Source of the DNA: Bactericera cockerelli
Lineage: Eukaryota > Arthropoda > Insecta > Hemiptera > Triozidae
Assembly (NCBI GenBank): GCA_024516035.1
Contig: CM044959.1
Coordinates: 12,913,902-12,977,901 of the forward strand
Length of the DNA: 64,000 nucleotides
Direction of reading: 5' to 3'
Numbering within the stretch: the stretch's first letter is position 1; each line of letters starts with the position of its first letter. This document shows, piece after piece, positions 31,851 to 44,204 of this stretch. A program made the translations under genes and the position numbers. The notes under the pieces are model-generated. The model was given only the letters and a program-made list of their open reading frames with translations. It was not told where the DNA came from and did not search any database.

Positions 31851-31972
31851 TTCATCAGGCTGCAGTAGAAATTGGTTCAATCATCAGGCTGCAGTAGAAA
31901 ATGGTTCAATCATTAGGCTGCAGTAGAAAATGGTTCAATAATGAGGCTACCGCAGAAATTGGTTCAATCATC
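31851..31972. repeat. 29-bp tandem repeat, four units (copy B)
   Basis: As 7725-7845, with minor substitutions. Confidence 0.8.
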
Positions 31973-32052
31973 GCGGCATCTTATTCAGATGGAAACTCCA
32001 CAATTCAAACCGGACGATGACCACGTGACCAGTGGTAAATATTGTCTCAATA

Positions 32053-32448
32053 ATGCAACCAAAAGGCGGGATTCCAATGAGTGCAACATTTTGTTTCGAA
32101 TGGTTGCGAAGTGTTTCATGGTCCACTCTGCCTTCAGAATCAAATGAAATCGATCTCCACTGTGAAACAATCACGATCTTGCAATCGATCAGTCAGTCAG
32201 TCAAAACAGATATGTTTGCTGGATGGACAATGGACATTAATATCAGAACATACCTGGACAGCTCTTCCAAGTTGTTCCCTTCATCAGGCAGTAGTCAATT
32301 TGATGAATCCAAAAAGGAATCGACAATCTTCCAATTTGCAGAGTTAAAGAAACGAATTGACAAAGTCTGGAATGATGAGGTGGAATGGCAGAAATCGCTG
32401 TCTGAAAAAGCTGCCGACTTTCAAGGATCATTTTACATTTTGAAATAG
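32053..32448 (+). CDS. Uncharacterised 131-aa ORF (copy B)
   Basis: The copy-B version of 7927-8322, of equal length and reading frame. The two differences by translation are Ser for Phe in FDESKKES and Glu for Gly in SLSEKAAD. Followed at about 170 bp by the same donor-like site and the longer minisatellite. Not recognised; it may be non-coding. Confidence 0.3.
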   Translation: MQPKGGIPMSATFCFEWLRSVSWSTLPSESNEIDLHCETITILQSISQSVKTDMFAGWTMDINIRTYLDSSSKLFPSSGSSQFDESKKESTIFQFAELKKRIDKVWNDEVEWQKSLSEKAADFQGSFYILK

Positions 32449-32916
32449 GGACTAAAATCATAAGTCCACTCATACTTGTTCTAACAAATTACTAATTCAA
32501 CATTTTCCTGAATTTATTACTGAATGACCTTTTAAATTTAAACTATTTTCGTACTTTTAATCGCATTTTCAAGTCACCATAAATCGAGTTCTCAGTTAAC
32601 ACATTTAGAAAAAAATATTCCTATGGAACAATCAAGTGAAAAGGTGAGTTCATTCTGAATTAGATTTTATTTTATAATTAGGTACTTACTTTTAGTTTAA
32701 AAGTTTAATTTACAACAATACCTTTTCAAAGAAGGTGATATGGGGAAAAATGGGAGAAAAAATGAAAGAAAAAGAAGAAACACAGTAAGGAATAAACTTA
32801 TACCAAAATGTCTATGAATTTGTTGTTTATGGATCTGTACTCATAACAATATTTTAAGTATCATAAAAGAACTAGGAACATTGACAATATTTGGTATTTT
32901 CCTTTAATAATTTCAG

Positions 32917-34510
32917 GTTCTATCCAAAATTCAACTCAAAATTATGCTGTATCCTGCTCGCTAAACTCAAAATTATGCTGTATCCTGCTGCTAAACTCCA
33001 AATTATGATGTATCCTGTTCGCTAAACTCCAAATTATGATGTATCCTGCTCGCTAAACTCAAAATTATGCTGTATCCTGCTGCTAAACTCAAAATTATGC
33101 TGTATCCTGCTGCTAAACTCCAAATTATGATGTATCCCGACTGCTACTAAACTCAAAATTATGCTGTATCCTGCTGCTAAACTCCAAATTATGCTGTATC
33201 CTGCTCGCTAAACTCAAAATTATGCTGTATCCTGCTCGCTAAACTCAAAATTATACTGTATCCTGCTGCTAAACTCCAAATTATGATGTATCCTGACTGC
33301 TACTAAACTCAAAATTATGATGTATCCTGACTGCTACTAAACTCAAAATTATGCTGTATCCTGCTGCTAAACTCCAAATTATGCTGTATCCTGCTCAAAA
33401 TTATACTGTATCCTGCTGCTAAACTCCAAATTATGATGTATCCTGACTGCTACTGAACTAAAAATTATGCTGTATTCTGCTCGCTAAACTCCAAATTATG
33501 ATGTATCCTGACTGCTACTAAACTCAAAATTATGCTGTATCCTGCTGCTAAACTCAAAATTATGCTGTATCCTGCTGCTAAACTCCAAATTATGATGTAT
33601 CCTGACTGCTACTAAACTCAAAATTATGCTGTATCCTGCTGCTAAACTCAAAATTATACTGTATCCTGCTGCTAAAACTCCAAATTATGATGTATCCTGA
33701 CTGCTACTAAACTCAAAATTATGCTGTATCCTGCTCGCTAAACTCAAAATTATGCTGTATCCTGCTGCTAAACTCAAAATTATGCTGTATCCTGCTGCTA
33801 AACTCCAAATTATGATGTATCCCGACTGCTACTAAACTCAAAATTATGCTGTATCCTGCTGCTAAACTCCAAATTATGATGTATCCTGACTGCTACTAAA
33901 CTCAAAATTATGCTGTATCCTGCTCGCTAAACTCAAAATTATGCTGTATCCCGACTGCTACTAAACTCAAAATTATGCTGTATCCTGCTGCTAAACTCCA
34001 AATTATGCTGTATCCTGCTCGCTAAACTCAAAATTATACTGTATCCTGCTGCTAAACTCCAAATTATGATGTATCCTGACTGCTACTGAACTCAAAATTA
34101 TGCTGTATCCTGCTCGCTAAACTCCAAATTATGATGTATGCTGCTGCTAAACTCCAAATTATGATGTATCCTGCTGCTAAACTCCAAATTATGATGTATG
34201 CTGCTGCTAAACTCCAAATTATGATGTATCCTGACTGCTAATAAACTCAAAATTATGCTGTATCCTGCTCGCTAAACTCAAAATTATGCTGTATCCTGCT
34301 CGTTAAACTCAAAATTATGCTGTATCCTGCTGCTAAACTCCAAATTATGATGTATCCTGACTGCTAGTAAACTCAAAATTATGCTGTATCCTGCTCGCTA
34401 AACTCAAAATTATGCTGTATGCTGCTGCTAAACTCCAAATTATGATGTATCCTGACTGCTACTAAACTCAAAATTCTGCTGTATCCTGATCGCTAAACTC
34501 GAAATTCAAG
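32917..34510 (+). repeat. 30/31-bp minisatellite bounded by splice-site consensus (copy B)
   Basis: Same flanking acceptor (taataatttcag) and donor (attcaag|gtaagaaat) as copy A, but 1594 bp between them rather than 1126. Extra higher-order blocks account for the 468-bp difference. Unit variants match copy A. Confidence 0.9.
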
Positions 34511-34856
34511 GTAAGAAATATTTTACGAAAAAAATACCTACTGCAGATTTTTGGTGACTTGATAATTTTGTAAAAAAAAAGGTAAATTGTATATAAATAA
34601 TATAGGTACGTATATCATAAAGAAGGTCATTCAGAAATGTAATGTTAATGTAATACACGTATACATTAAATAAATATCAATTTTATCGAAGATAAAAAGT
34701 CGTTTAATTATTTCTTATTAAAATTTACTGACGGCGACCGTGTTAGCGTTATGAAGGGCAGTAAAATTTGGAAAATCGGAACAAAAAAATATTTTAAAAA
34801 ACCGAACACAGTAGATACTTCCGATTTCTATTTTTTCTTCTTTATTTTTAAGGTAG

Positions 34857-34995
34857 TTATGCCCCGGAACCTTTACATTTATGCCATTCCAGAAACGGAG
34901 AAACTCGGTTAGAATTTTCCGCTCCGGCCGGGATTCGAACCCACAACCTCCGGCTTAGAAACCAATGCTCTTAACCACTGAGCCACGGAGGTCGG
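34857..34995 (-). mobile_element. SINE family B (copy B)
   Basis: Counterpart of 10270-10408; the head here has the standard gctcttaaccactgagccac arrangement on the plus strand. Confidence 0.75.
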
Positions 34996-35204
34996 CAATG
35001 TCTTATATTAGAAATTTCTCGGAAGTAAAACTAGAGAATCTCATCAGAATCCCCGACAACAAACTGACGGGGAAAGACATTTGCAAATTAGATAATTGAA
35101 ATAATTAGCAACAAAAGAGGACAGTTCGCAATTATCACGCTATATTTGACGTTACTTTGTCCTCTCATGATATTGTTAGCATAATTAGCATGTTCCGACA
35201 AGTT

Positions 35205-35464
35205 CTTGTCAGGGGGGGGGGGGGGGTGACAAACAAACTGTCACGATGACAGACAACTCGTTACACAGCGTCGTAAGATAGCGTACGAGAAATGTTAAGC
35301 AACGTCAAGCGAGGTTAAGTACTAAATTATTAAACAGGATTAAAGTTATGATAAGCCAGACACGCCCTCAAGTTGGATTTTCAACCAATCACAGCGCACT
35401 ATAGTCCGAGTTGAGGGACAGTCTGGCTTATTTTAATTTTAATCCTGTTTTAGAATTCGGCCCT
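35205..35464. mobile_element. 5S-like fragment plus M1 MITE (copy B)
   Basis: Counterpart of 10620-10878. The G-run is longer by about one base; the M1 unit spans about 35322-35464. Confidence 0.65.
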
Positions 35465-35487
35465 GAGACTTGAACTGGAACTTTTTG

Positions 35488-35640
35488 GTAAAATTTCCTT
35501 ATTCTCACCGAAGTTAAGCAACGTCCAGCGAGGTGAAGACTTCGTGATGCTGGCATTCAGGCCCAACCCAGGCTGAGTGAGGTTAATGTGAGAAGCAGGT
35601 TTGTGAGTTTCCTGCGAATCACTCCCGTCGTGATATGGAA
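35488..35640 (+). mobile_element. 5S-derived SINE (copy B)
   Basis: Counterpart of 10905-11052, with a better preserved 5S core (accgaagttaagcaacgtcc). Confidence 0.65.
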
Positions 35641-35869
35641 AAAAATGATCCCCAAATCTCCTTTTCAAATGTCACAGAACGCACTCTGATTGGTTATTTC
35701 GTTCAAATTAACCAATCAGAGTGCGTTATTGTGTGATGGTTGAAAGGGACATTAGAGGATTGTGAGATTGAAAGTGCTTTCTGGAACGAGGGCCAGGTAT
35801 TGTATTTTTTATAAACTTCTCAGGGTTAAAATACTCAATTAATTATTTCTCAATTACATATTAAAATGG

Positions 35870-36027
35870 AAGGTATGGAAGTTATCATACTTGTGTTAAT
35901 CACTTTTGTGGTATCACAACTACTCGAACTCGCTTTACTAAATCTACGCTGAATACGGGACTTGAACCACCGACCTCCAGGTTACAATACAAGTCCGCCG
36001 CCTTATCGACCAAGCTACTGAGGTCGG
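35870..36027 (-). mobile_element. SINE family H, B-specific insertion with 15-bp target duplication
   Basis: A 158-bp insertion flanked by tacatattaaaatgg at 35855-35869 and 36028-36042. Copy A has a single acatattaaaatgg at about 11278. Minus-strand head ccgacctcagtagcttggtc and B box ggttcaagtcccg. Confidence 0.9.
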
Positions 36028-36740
36028 TACATATTAAAATGGTAATGTTATTAAACGGTTTCGGGTGCATCATCTTCTCCAGAGAGACCTAGGTTCTGAA
36101 GTGGGTGGAAATCCCACTCCCCATGGTTTCCGGTGTTTTTTTTTAAAGATTTTTTCTCCTAAGCCTCTCAAAAAAAAAAAAAATAAAATGGACTTTCCCA
36201 AAATGACTGAATCATTCATCCAGAGATAAATGTTCATTGTTTTTGTCATTATTGTGAACAGAAAAGCTACTCCACTGGACAATAGTGGCTCTACTGTCAT
36301 AATTGCATTAACACTCACCATTTGATTTGATAAGAGAGAAAGCCATGACATTGAGTGACTAATTTCAGTGTCTCATTCTTCTTATCACAAAGGTTTCCAT
36401 TTTATGTCTGTATAAGTAACTACTTACATTGTTGTAACAAAAGAAATCGGAGCAAAAAAATATTTTTTTTTACAAAAACGAACACAATACTTCCGATTTC
36501 TAATATTGGAAATTTCTCGGAAGTAATAAAATAATTCGCGTTCTTTTTATTCCAAAATATGGAGGAACGCCTGTGAATCCTGTGAATTAAAACAGGACAG
36601 GACGATTGCGCAATGCGCATACCACGAAAAAATCTAAAAATAAACATACCCACACCTTAGGAATATAGCAGGGTTAGGAATATTATATGTAAGAAATGCG
36701 TGGGTTTTTTAAACTCACACTGCACACAGCCTGGATTGAG

Positions 36741-36928
36741 TTGTTAATTGGCAGAGAATGCCTAAGGCATTAACTTCGCCCCGGATTACAATACATTGTA
36801 CATTTAAATTTAAACATTTTTTCTATATATTATTTTGTAAATATTGTTAATTTTTTTTATCTTTGTTAATAATTAATTGATGTTATCGTATAAATAATAA
36901 AGTGTAAATAAATAAATTAAATAAGATC
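36741..36928 (+). mobile_element. Retroelement 3'-tail-like insertion (copy B only)
   Basis: Reads gcagagaatgcctaaggcat, taacttcgccccggattaca and ends aataaagtgtaaataaataa. This resembles the 3' ends of insect non-LTR elements (family knowledge). Absent from copy A, which reads straight from ctggattgag into ccggaatgc near 12010. Confidence 0.55.
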
Positions 36929-37030
36929 GAGGCGGAATGCCAACATAACAGAATCTTCACCTCGTTTGACGTTGCTGAGTTTCGGTGATCCTACAAGAAT
37001 CGGTGTATTCAACGAGCCATCGACGCTGGC
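36929..37030 (-). mobile_element. 5S-derived SINE (copy B)
   Basis: Counterpart of 11990-12115, with its body end split by the preceding insertion. Confidence 0.6.
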
Positions 37031-37281
37031 ACTTGCACTTTACTGCGTAAAACATTTTACTTCAAAGGGATCAAAAGGGACACATCAACCTGTGCGGTTC
37101 AGTTGAGGAGAGGTTGCGTCGAAGATGAATAACTTTGGGTGGAAGAGATTGCCATAAGCAATAACCCCGCCCTTTAGTTAGTACAATATTTTTTCTTCTT
37201 TGTTATTAATTATTCTATTTTGTTCAACCTAATTTTTTTTCTCTCTAAAAACTTTATATTGTAAATATTGTCCTTCTAATT

Positions 37282-37575
37282 GTAAGTAGTCACTGTGGCC
37301 GAGTGAGTTAGCGCGCTAGGCATTGCACGCATGGTGTCCTGAGTTCGATTCCCAGCGGGGTAGGATTTTTTCTGCTCTGTACTTGGATGTTCGGTGTCCA
37401 CTCATACCTCGTGAGGAAAAATAAGAAGCTGTTTTGATGTGAAGCAGTGACCAGTGGCAGAATTTTAGGCAAAAAAGTAATACAAGATATTGTAAATTAA
37501 AGTGGTAAAGTCCTATGATTCTGAGCTACCCACTAAAATTGTGACATAATAACACAAAGAAAAAACATTATAATG
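37282..37575 (+). mobile_element. SINE family D, full length (copy B)
   Basis: Counterpart of 12369-12653. Flanks attgtccttctaatt and attgtcctcctaata are the same target duplication with substitutions, so the insertion predates the split of the two copies. Confidence 0.85.
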
Positions 37576-38000
37576 ATTGTCCTCCTAATAAATAATTATA
37601 TAATATAATAACCACCCGAAACAGCGAAGATCAGTCGATGACTTTACAGTGGGCAAAAAATACTATCTTATCACCTTTACCCCGAATTAGCAAAGATCAG
37701 TTCATAATTTTGTGGAATATTTTTCTGTATCTTATCTAATGAGGTTAGCGGAATGTCCCCGTTCTACATGTGTGGAGATTTGAGGAATAGTTTTATACTT
37801 TTCCTACATAAATACGTCCACATGTACCTACTAGTTTGTAGACATTACAAGCTTTTAATAAATATTTTCACTAGTGAGATTTGTAGGTATATGTAGGTAC
37901 ATAAACAACAATACACAATACAACATATTATATGTATAGAACACGGAAGGAGCCGAGAAAGTGCTCTTGGGCGTTCACAAGGGTTAATAAACATAATATT

Positions 38001-38213
38001 CTTTAGTGGAAGGTATCCACCAGGCGAGGTTAATGCTCAAAGCATTTTCTACCACCTAACCCTTAGAGTCTTGTTATTATGTGGTCACACTGGTCACATA
38101 GTTACTCAAAAAATGATGAAAAATTCATGCATTTCATGAGATTTGATCCAACGGATCCCTACGCTACCTGGACTACCAGACTAGCGCCTTAACCACTTGA
38201 CTACCAATGCACT
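38001..38213 (-). mobile_element. SINE family A (copy B)
   Basis: Counterpart of 13077-13285, with the 5' end (ctttagtggaaggtatccac) more complete. Confidence 0.75.
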
Positions 38214-38399
38214 GAATACCTGGCTCCGAACTCAGAACCTATAGGTAAACCCACAAGGTTTCCGGGGAGGACAAGTTGTGTGAATTATTTGTGGTGGAGA
38301 GCCTCTTCACAATATTTGTGGGTAAGCACAGCATTACAAAGACCATCACTTTTCTAAATAATTTATTTTATTTTTTACTATGGTAATTCTTTTTGTGTG

Positions 38400-38470
38400 T
38401 GGGGGACTATAAACAGGAAGTAGACCAGCAGTCTGGCTGGGGGACTATAAACAGGCAGTAGACCAGCATT
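38400..38470. repeat. ~40-bp tandem repeat, two units (copy B)
   Basis: One unit fewer than copy A (13463-13572). Confidence 0.7.
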
Positions 38471-38900
38471 GGCTTGGTTCTGGGGGCCCTTGTCAATTAT
38501 CAGCCTCCTTGTACAGACAGTGGTAGAAGTGCTGAGTCATTCCTCCACTGTCTGTCTACCATCTTCCACGATGACGCCAACCTATGATGAATTCTTTTTA
38601 CTTCACTTCTCAATACTCAGACTGGTAACTGATAATTTTACGTCGCGAGGTATGAGAGTGATAAAACCCCAACTCTGCCGAGCCTATAAAGGTCACCCGC
38701 CTGCAAGACGAGTGCGCTAAAAATTCCGAGAAGGTGAGTAAAGAGTCTACTCTGGTAACGAAAATTTTCAGGTCGGAACTTTAGCCTCGATCGGTATTCG
38801 AACCAACGATCTTCATAGCCAAACAAAGTTTCCTGAGGTTGGTTTCTTACAGAGCGCAACATTTTATGCTCTGCTATTTTTTTAGAATTGTTGGACTAAC

Positions 38901-39207
38901 GTGCAATGGTAGTCAAGTGGTCAAGGATCAAGTCTGGTAATTCAGGGATCGAATCCCATCCAATGCATGCTTTGAGCATTAACGTCGCCTGGTGGTTTTA
39001 ATTTCAACTAAGGAGTATTTTGCCAGCGTCGATGGCGCGTTCGTGTGATCGTCGATCTCGTGTGATCACCGAAGTTAGGCAACGTCCAGTGAGATGAAGA
39101 ATTTGTGATGTTGCCATTCCGGCCAACCCAGGCTGGGTGAGGTTAATGTGGGTAACAGATTTGTGAGTGTCCTACGAATGGAGGGTAACACCCCCGTCGT
39201 GATATGG
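38901..39207 (+). mobile_element. Composite SINE-A plus 5S-derived SINE (copy B)
   Basis: 38901-39022 is family A, 39023-39207 the 5S-derived element; counterpart of 13953-14265. Confidence 0.7.
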
Positions 39208-39520
39208 TAATGTAGTTGAAAGCGACTTTAAACCCAAATTAAAGAGTATTTTTTTCAAGGTCTAAGGAGATCGAATCCCACTGACTGAAACATTCCTTTG
39301 CAACATTTCGCATTCAAATACAAGACTCTTGATCTTGGGCTCAGTGGTCAGGGGGATCCTGGCTAGAGACTGTCCTGTCTGTCCTAATAGGCCACATGTC
39401 GGAAACCACACGTCGACTTTAATTATTGTCTGACCTGGTTGCAGGGTTTTCAGTGAAACCCTTACAATTAACACTGCGACCTAATTAGATCTATTGGGAC
39501 CAGTTGATTCTATTTGATTT

Positions 39521-39684
39521 TAACGTCCTGATTGAGATTGATAGTCAGGACGGGGGTTTTACCCTCCATTCGCTGGGAATCGTACCACCTACGCACATGA
39601 ACGTACCCCAGCCCCGACCGGGGATCGAACTCGGGATCTCTGGACTACGGGCAGTAGTCTCAACCGTCACGCCACGGAGGCTGG
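39521..39684 (-). mobile_element. SINE family C, internally deleted (copy B)
   Basis: Counterpart of 14501-14731; the middle of the body is missing and the head (ggaggctgg end) retained. Confidence 0.7.
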
Positions 39685-40417
39685 ACACTGAAATTCAAGA
39701 CGAAAAATCTTGACCTCAGGGTGGGATCCTGGCTAGAGACAAGCACTGTCCTAACAGACGACTCCGGAAGCCACACGTCGAGTTAGTTCGCCCTTCATCG
39801 CACCAGGGGTCACCTACACTCCGTCATTATCAGTTCTATAACTTTGATGAGACTCAATGCTAACCTTGTGCGAAAGTTTTCACGTTTCATATAATATATC
39901 GTCGGCTAGAAGGTAAAACTGACCAAGTGACAGTTGGTCATTTTTCCCGATTTTTCGTTACTCTGGTCGGTAACTAACCCAACTATTGGCTAAAATCAAA
40001 AGTTGGGTAGTATTCAAACATATCAAACATGCACGGGAAAAAGCTAAAAACAATTTTTACCTGAAAGACTGGTGGAGATTCCAATGTTTAAATGCAGATG
40101 GTCAGTTTTACCTTCCAGCTGACGATATGATAGGTATAATTATATTATAATGTAAATATCAAACGAAATATTAGGTACTTACCTTGAATATCGGCCCAGG
40201 ACCGAATTCACGGCGAATAAATGCGCGAAAACAACGGAGGCCTATACCCTGAACCCTGCGGTAGAGCCAGTACCACATAAAATAATCTAACCATGATATT
40301 AAATGTAAGCGGCCACAACGGAGTCCCGAAAATCGTCTATATCAAACTGTGGGTACCAGGGTCTGGGTCGAGGGTCCAGGGTATAGGCCCAGGGTCCTCG
40401 ATATGGCCGCCTACTTA

Positions 40418-40562
40418 GGGCCGAATTATAAAACAGGATTAATGTTTAGATAAGTCAGACCGTCCCTCAAGTCGGGCTATAGTTCGCTGTGATTGGTTGA
40501 AACTCCGACTGGAGGGAGGGTCTGGCTTATCTGTGTTGTAATCCTATTTTATAATTCGGCCC
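40418..40562. mobile_element. M1 palindromic MITE, intact (copy B)
   Basis: 145 bp, TA-flanked, same as 15465-15609. Confidence 0.85.
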
Positions 40563-40916
40563 TAAATAAAGAGACATCATAATTTATGAATCGAAATTTA
40601 TTGTGGACACATCCAAACCTCATTGATAACATCAAAAAATTGATAAAAAAATCAGTCAGAGAAATAATTAAAAATATTCAGCTAAGATCAGCCCTGCTTG
40701 TATTGTATGGATCAATGATTTGATCACTGTGTCAGGTCATGTATGCAAAAAAGTAGTCGTTAAATTGAGCCGCCCAGATATTCAGGTGTACCTAAGAGTA
40801 ACCTACTTAGATTATGAGAATTTACATTAATAAAGTCACAATATGGATTAAACAATATCAATTAATTGGGGTTTATTCGATTTATGTTAGATTTGGTGAA
40901 TTCTCATAAATTAATG

Positions 40917-41010
40917 GTCGAGTGTTAAAGGAGCTAGTCTGGTAACTCAGGTAGCGTGGGGATCTGTTGGTTCGAATCCCACCCGCATGAAATTTTCCTC
41001 ATTATCTATT
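40917..41010 (+). mobile_element. SINE family A head (copy B)
   Basis: Counterpart of 15958-16065. Confidence 0.6.
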
Positions 41011-41204
41011 AATAGAATTCATCACAACGGCACTTAAAAAATGCAAATCGACCTCAACTAATCCTGCAGTCTTTGGGGACGAATAAAATTATAACGAAGA
41101 TAATCAAGAATCAAGACAGTCTTTCAAGTCGGACTACAGTTAGCTGTGAATGCTATGACGAGTTTTTTTTCTTCTGCTAAACGCCTCTTTCATACCTTCA
41201 GAGA

Positions 41205-41370
41205 CCGGGTTATACCCTCCATTCGCTGGAAACACACAAACCAGCTACCCGCATTAACCTCACCCAGTCTGAGTTAGTCAGGAAACAGCAAAATCACGAG
41301 GGTTCGAATTTGTCTGGTCACCCACACAAAATACTGAATTCGCCGGACGTTGCTTAACTTCAGTAACCTT
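41205..41370 (-). mobile_element. 5S-derived SINE, diverged (copy B)
   Basis: Counterpart of 16250-16416, nearly identical. Confidence 0.6.
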
Positions 41371-41739
41371 CGACAAGCTGCTTGTGATGAAAATTTTGTC
41401 TACAATCAAACACTATTTTTCTTATCGTTCATTTGACACGAGAGTTACGATCAGTTAATCGGTTTCCTTCATAAAAATCCAGGCAAGTGTACTGTGTGTG
41501 TGCCTATACTTACCTATCTACAATTCTGATGAGATAAAATTCACCGCTTGCCACGTCAAGATAAGATTCAGGCCAAAAGTAAGACGTGTAATGACGTCAC
41601 GGGCAATTTCTCTCTTTGAAGTTGACTATCCATCTCGTAGAACGAGTTCTTCAAATTAACCTATTGGTGTTCCAGTGGTCTACTGTGGTCGGGCAATCAA
41701 GTACTGTGTGGAATACTTAATATTAACCCATTAAATGCT

Positions 41740-42250
41740 CGAATTATAAAACAGGATTACGAACAAACAAACAAGGGGTGATAGAAACAAACTGTCACCA
41801 TGACAGACAACTCGTTAGACAGCGTCGAATTCACCACTCCTCGTAAGATCGCCTACGAGAAATGTTAAGCAACGTCAAGCGAGGTTAAGGACTAAATTAT
41901 GAAACAGGACTAAAGGTTAGATAAGCCAGACACGCCGTCAAGTCGGAATTTTCAACCAATCACAACGCCCAAGTCCAACTTGAGGGACAGTCTGGCTATC
42001 TTTGTTCTAAATGTTCTAATCCTATTTTATAATTCGGTTAATATGAAACTTTCAAATAGGTCACAATAGATCTGATAGAGGTTGGTGTGAGAATTGGGGC
42101 TAGTAAAAAAAATATAAAACAGGATTACGAACAAACAAACAAGGGGTGTGACAAGCAAACTGTCACGATGACAGACAACTCGTTAGACATCGTCTAATTC
42201 ACCACTTCTTGTAAGATCGCGTATGAGAAATGTTAAGCAACGTCATCAAT
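41740..42250. mobile_element. Expanded M1 / 5S-like block (copy B)
   Basis: Two repeats of the block found once in copy A: acgaacaaacaaacaagggg followed by gacagacaactcgttagaca occurs at about 41760 and 42126, with a complete M1 between. Confidence 0.65.
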
Positions 42251-42660
42251 AATAAAAACCTATCAAAAGTCAGTAAGTTACCTGTCAATTAAATACCATG
42301 GGCTATGGGAAAAACTTCATAATACTCAAATATCTAGTAGTGTTAAGATAGAGAAGTATGTACCTTTGACAACACTGTAGAATAGGTATATAGGAAAATG
42401 ACCTTTTTATAAGAAGAAAACATTCTATACAAAGTATTCGCTTCTGTCAGCACTGAGTTCAATCAACACACACTTACTCACTTTCTCACTCACACACTCT
42501 ATCTCTCACACACACACACACAAACACACACGCACATTAGTTATTTCGACTTGTTGATAGCATACGTAGGTATATACCTATACCAATACCAGTACCAACA
42601 TAGGTATATTTTTCAAAATCATCTCCACAGGAAACCTGATTTTTTAATAATGACAAAACT

Positions 42661-42876
42661 CTTTAGTGGAAGGTAACCACCAGGTGATGTTAATGCTCAA
42701 AGCATTTTCTACCACCTAACCCTCAGAGTCTTATTATTATTTATTATGTGGTCACAAACTCAAATTAATGAGGAAAAATTCATGAACTGGATGAGATTCG
42801 ACTACAAGCAAAGGGATTGGAACCAACAGATCCCTACGCTACCTGGATCACCAGACTAGCGCGTTAACCACTTGAT
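42661..42876 (-). mobile_element. SINE family A (copy B)
   Basis: Counterpart of 17471-17678. Confidence 0.7.
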
Positions 42877-42929
42877 CGTAAAGTTTTGTGCCTCCTGAAA
42901 TCAGGCATATTGTTCAAAAACTTCAAAAT

Positions 42930-43100
42930 CATTTCCACAGATAGTTTGCTTTTGGCCATCATTTTAACAGTTAGCTTGCTTTTGTGCATCATTTCCACAG
43001 TTAGCTTGCTTTTGTGCATCATTTCCACAGTTAGCTTGCTTTTGTGCATCATTTCCACAGTTAGCTTGCTTTTGTGCATCATGTCCACAGTTACTTGCTT
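42930..43100. repeat. 30-bp VNTR, five to six units (copy B)
   Basis: Units atttccacagttagcttgct plus tttgtgcatc; the outer units are diverged. Copy A (about 17725-17765) has essentially one unit. The 30-bp period keeps frames open and gives a spurious MHKSKLTVEM repeat ORF on the minus strand. Confidence 0.9.
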
Positions 43101-43314
43101 TTGTGTTTCCTTAAAATAAATCATGGCGGCGCGGCGCCATATTTGACCCCTGTCGGCTCAGGGCACTTGCTAGGATTCAAGTACCGATGGCCGCCCGGAC
43201 AGCGAGTAATGAATGATCCTGCTTATTATTCGAAATACATAGACGAACGTCCTAATGGACATCGGTCAAATACCTAGCTAATAATACGTACAAAATATTG
43301 TACACGGATCCCTC

Positions 43315-43605
43315 GCAGTCACCGTGGCAGAGTGAGTTAGCGCGCTAGGCATTGCACGCACGGTGAACTGGGTTCGATCCCCAGCGGGGCAGGATTTTTT
43401 CTGCTCTGTACTTGGGTGTTTGGGGTCCACTCAAACCTCGTGAGGAAAAACGAGTAGTTACTTGTATGAGTAACGACCAGTGGCGGCATTACCAGAATAA
43501 AACGTAATTAATGTAATAGAATTCGAAAAGTGAAGGATGCTGTTGGTAATGCTACGATACCCACAAAAATTGTGAAGAGGCCTTGTGTTTCACCACAAAT
43601 AAAAT
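43315..43605 (+). mobile_element. SINE family D (copy B only)
   Basis: Head tcaccgtggcagagtgagtt and B box gggttcgatcccc, family D body (cctcgtgaggaaaaacgag, taacgaccagtggcgg). Copy A has a family A SINE plus the 440-bp MITE at this place. Confidence 0.75.
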
Positions 43606-44204
43606 CATATAATCATACATAATTACATGTACAAACACGTAGCGTACTGGTGCAGTAAGGACAGGAGTTTTTTTTTCTCTTGACGCTTATTGCATTTGCG
43701 GCGGGCTATTCTAGAGGTACTTCGGTACTTTTCTTCAGAGGTGCTCCAATCCCATAATCTGTGAAACCATGAAATGTCGAAAAAAAACCTTCCTCGAATA
43801 AAGAAAATACTAAAATAGAAGAATTCCCCCCTCCCCCCACCCTTGGGTGTGTGTGTATGTGTGTTTGTGTGTGTGTGTTTTGTAAATGTATGTTTGTGAC
43901 AGCGGATGAGGTGATGAGAAAGTAAGGAGAGGAAATGAAATAATATTTTATGAGCTATTTGCGGCACAGAAATAAGATATTATGTTATGTACGTGACTGC
44001 ACGGTGCATAAATTCTGATTCGATATTTAATGTAGTTAATGCATCAACATAAATTGCCGTATTTATCTAGTTAATGTATGAACTACATAAATTCTAATGA
44101 AATATTTATCTAGTTGATGAAGTTAGCGGCGTGGCGTGGGTTAGAAAATAACATTTAATTACAGTAGACCTTTGGAAGGTAACCCACCAGGCAAGGCTGT
44201 AAAT

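Noticed and set aside
42864..43124. ORF with MHKSKLTVEM repeats
   Set aside because: Arises from a 30-bp VNTR whose period is a multiple of three; copy A has no equivalent ORF.
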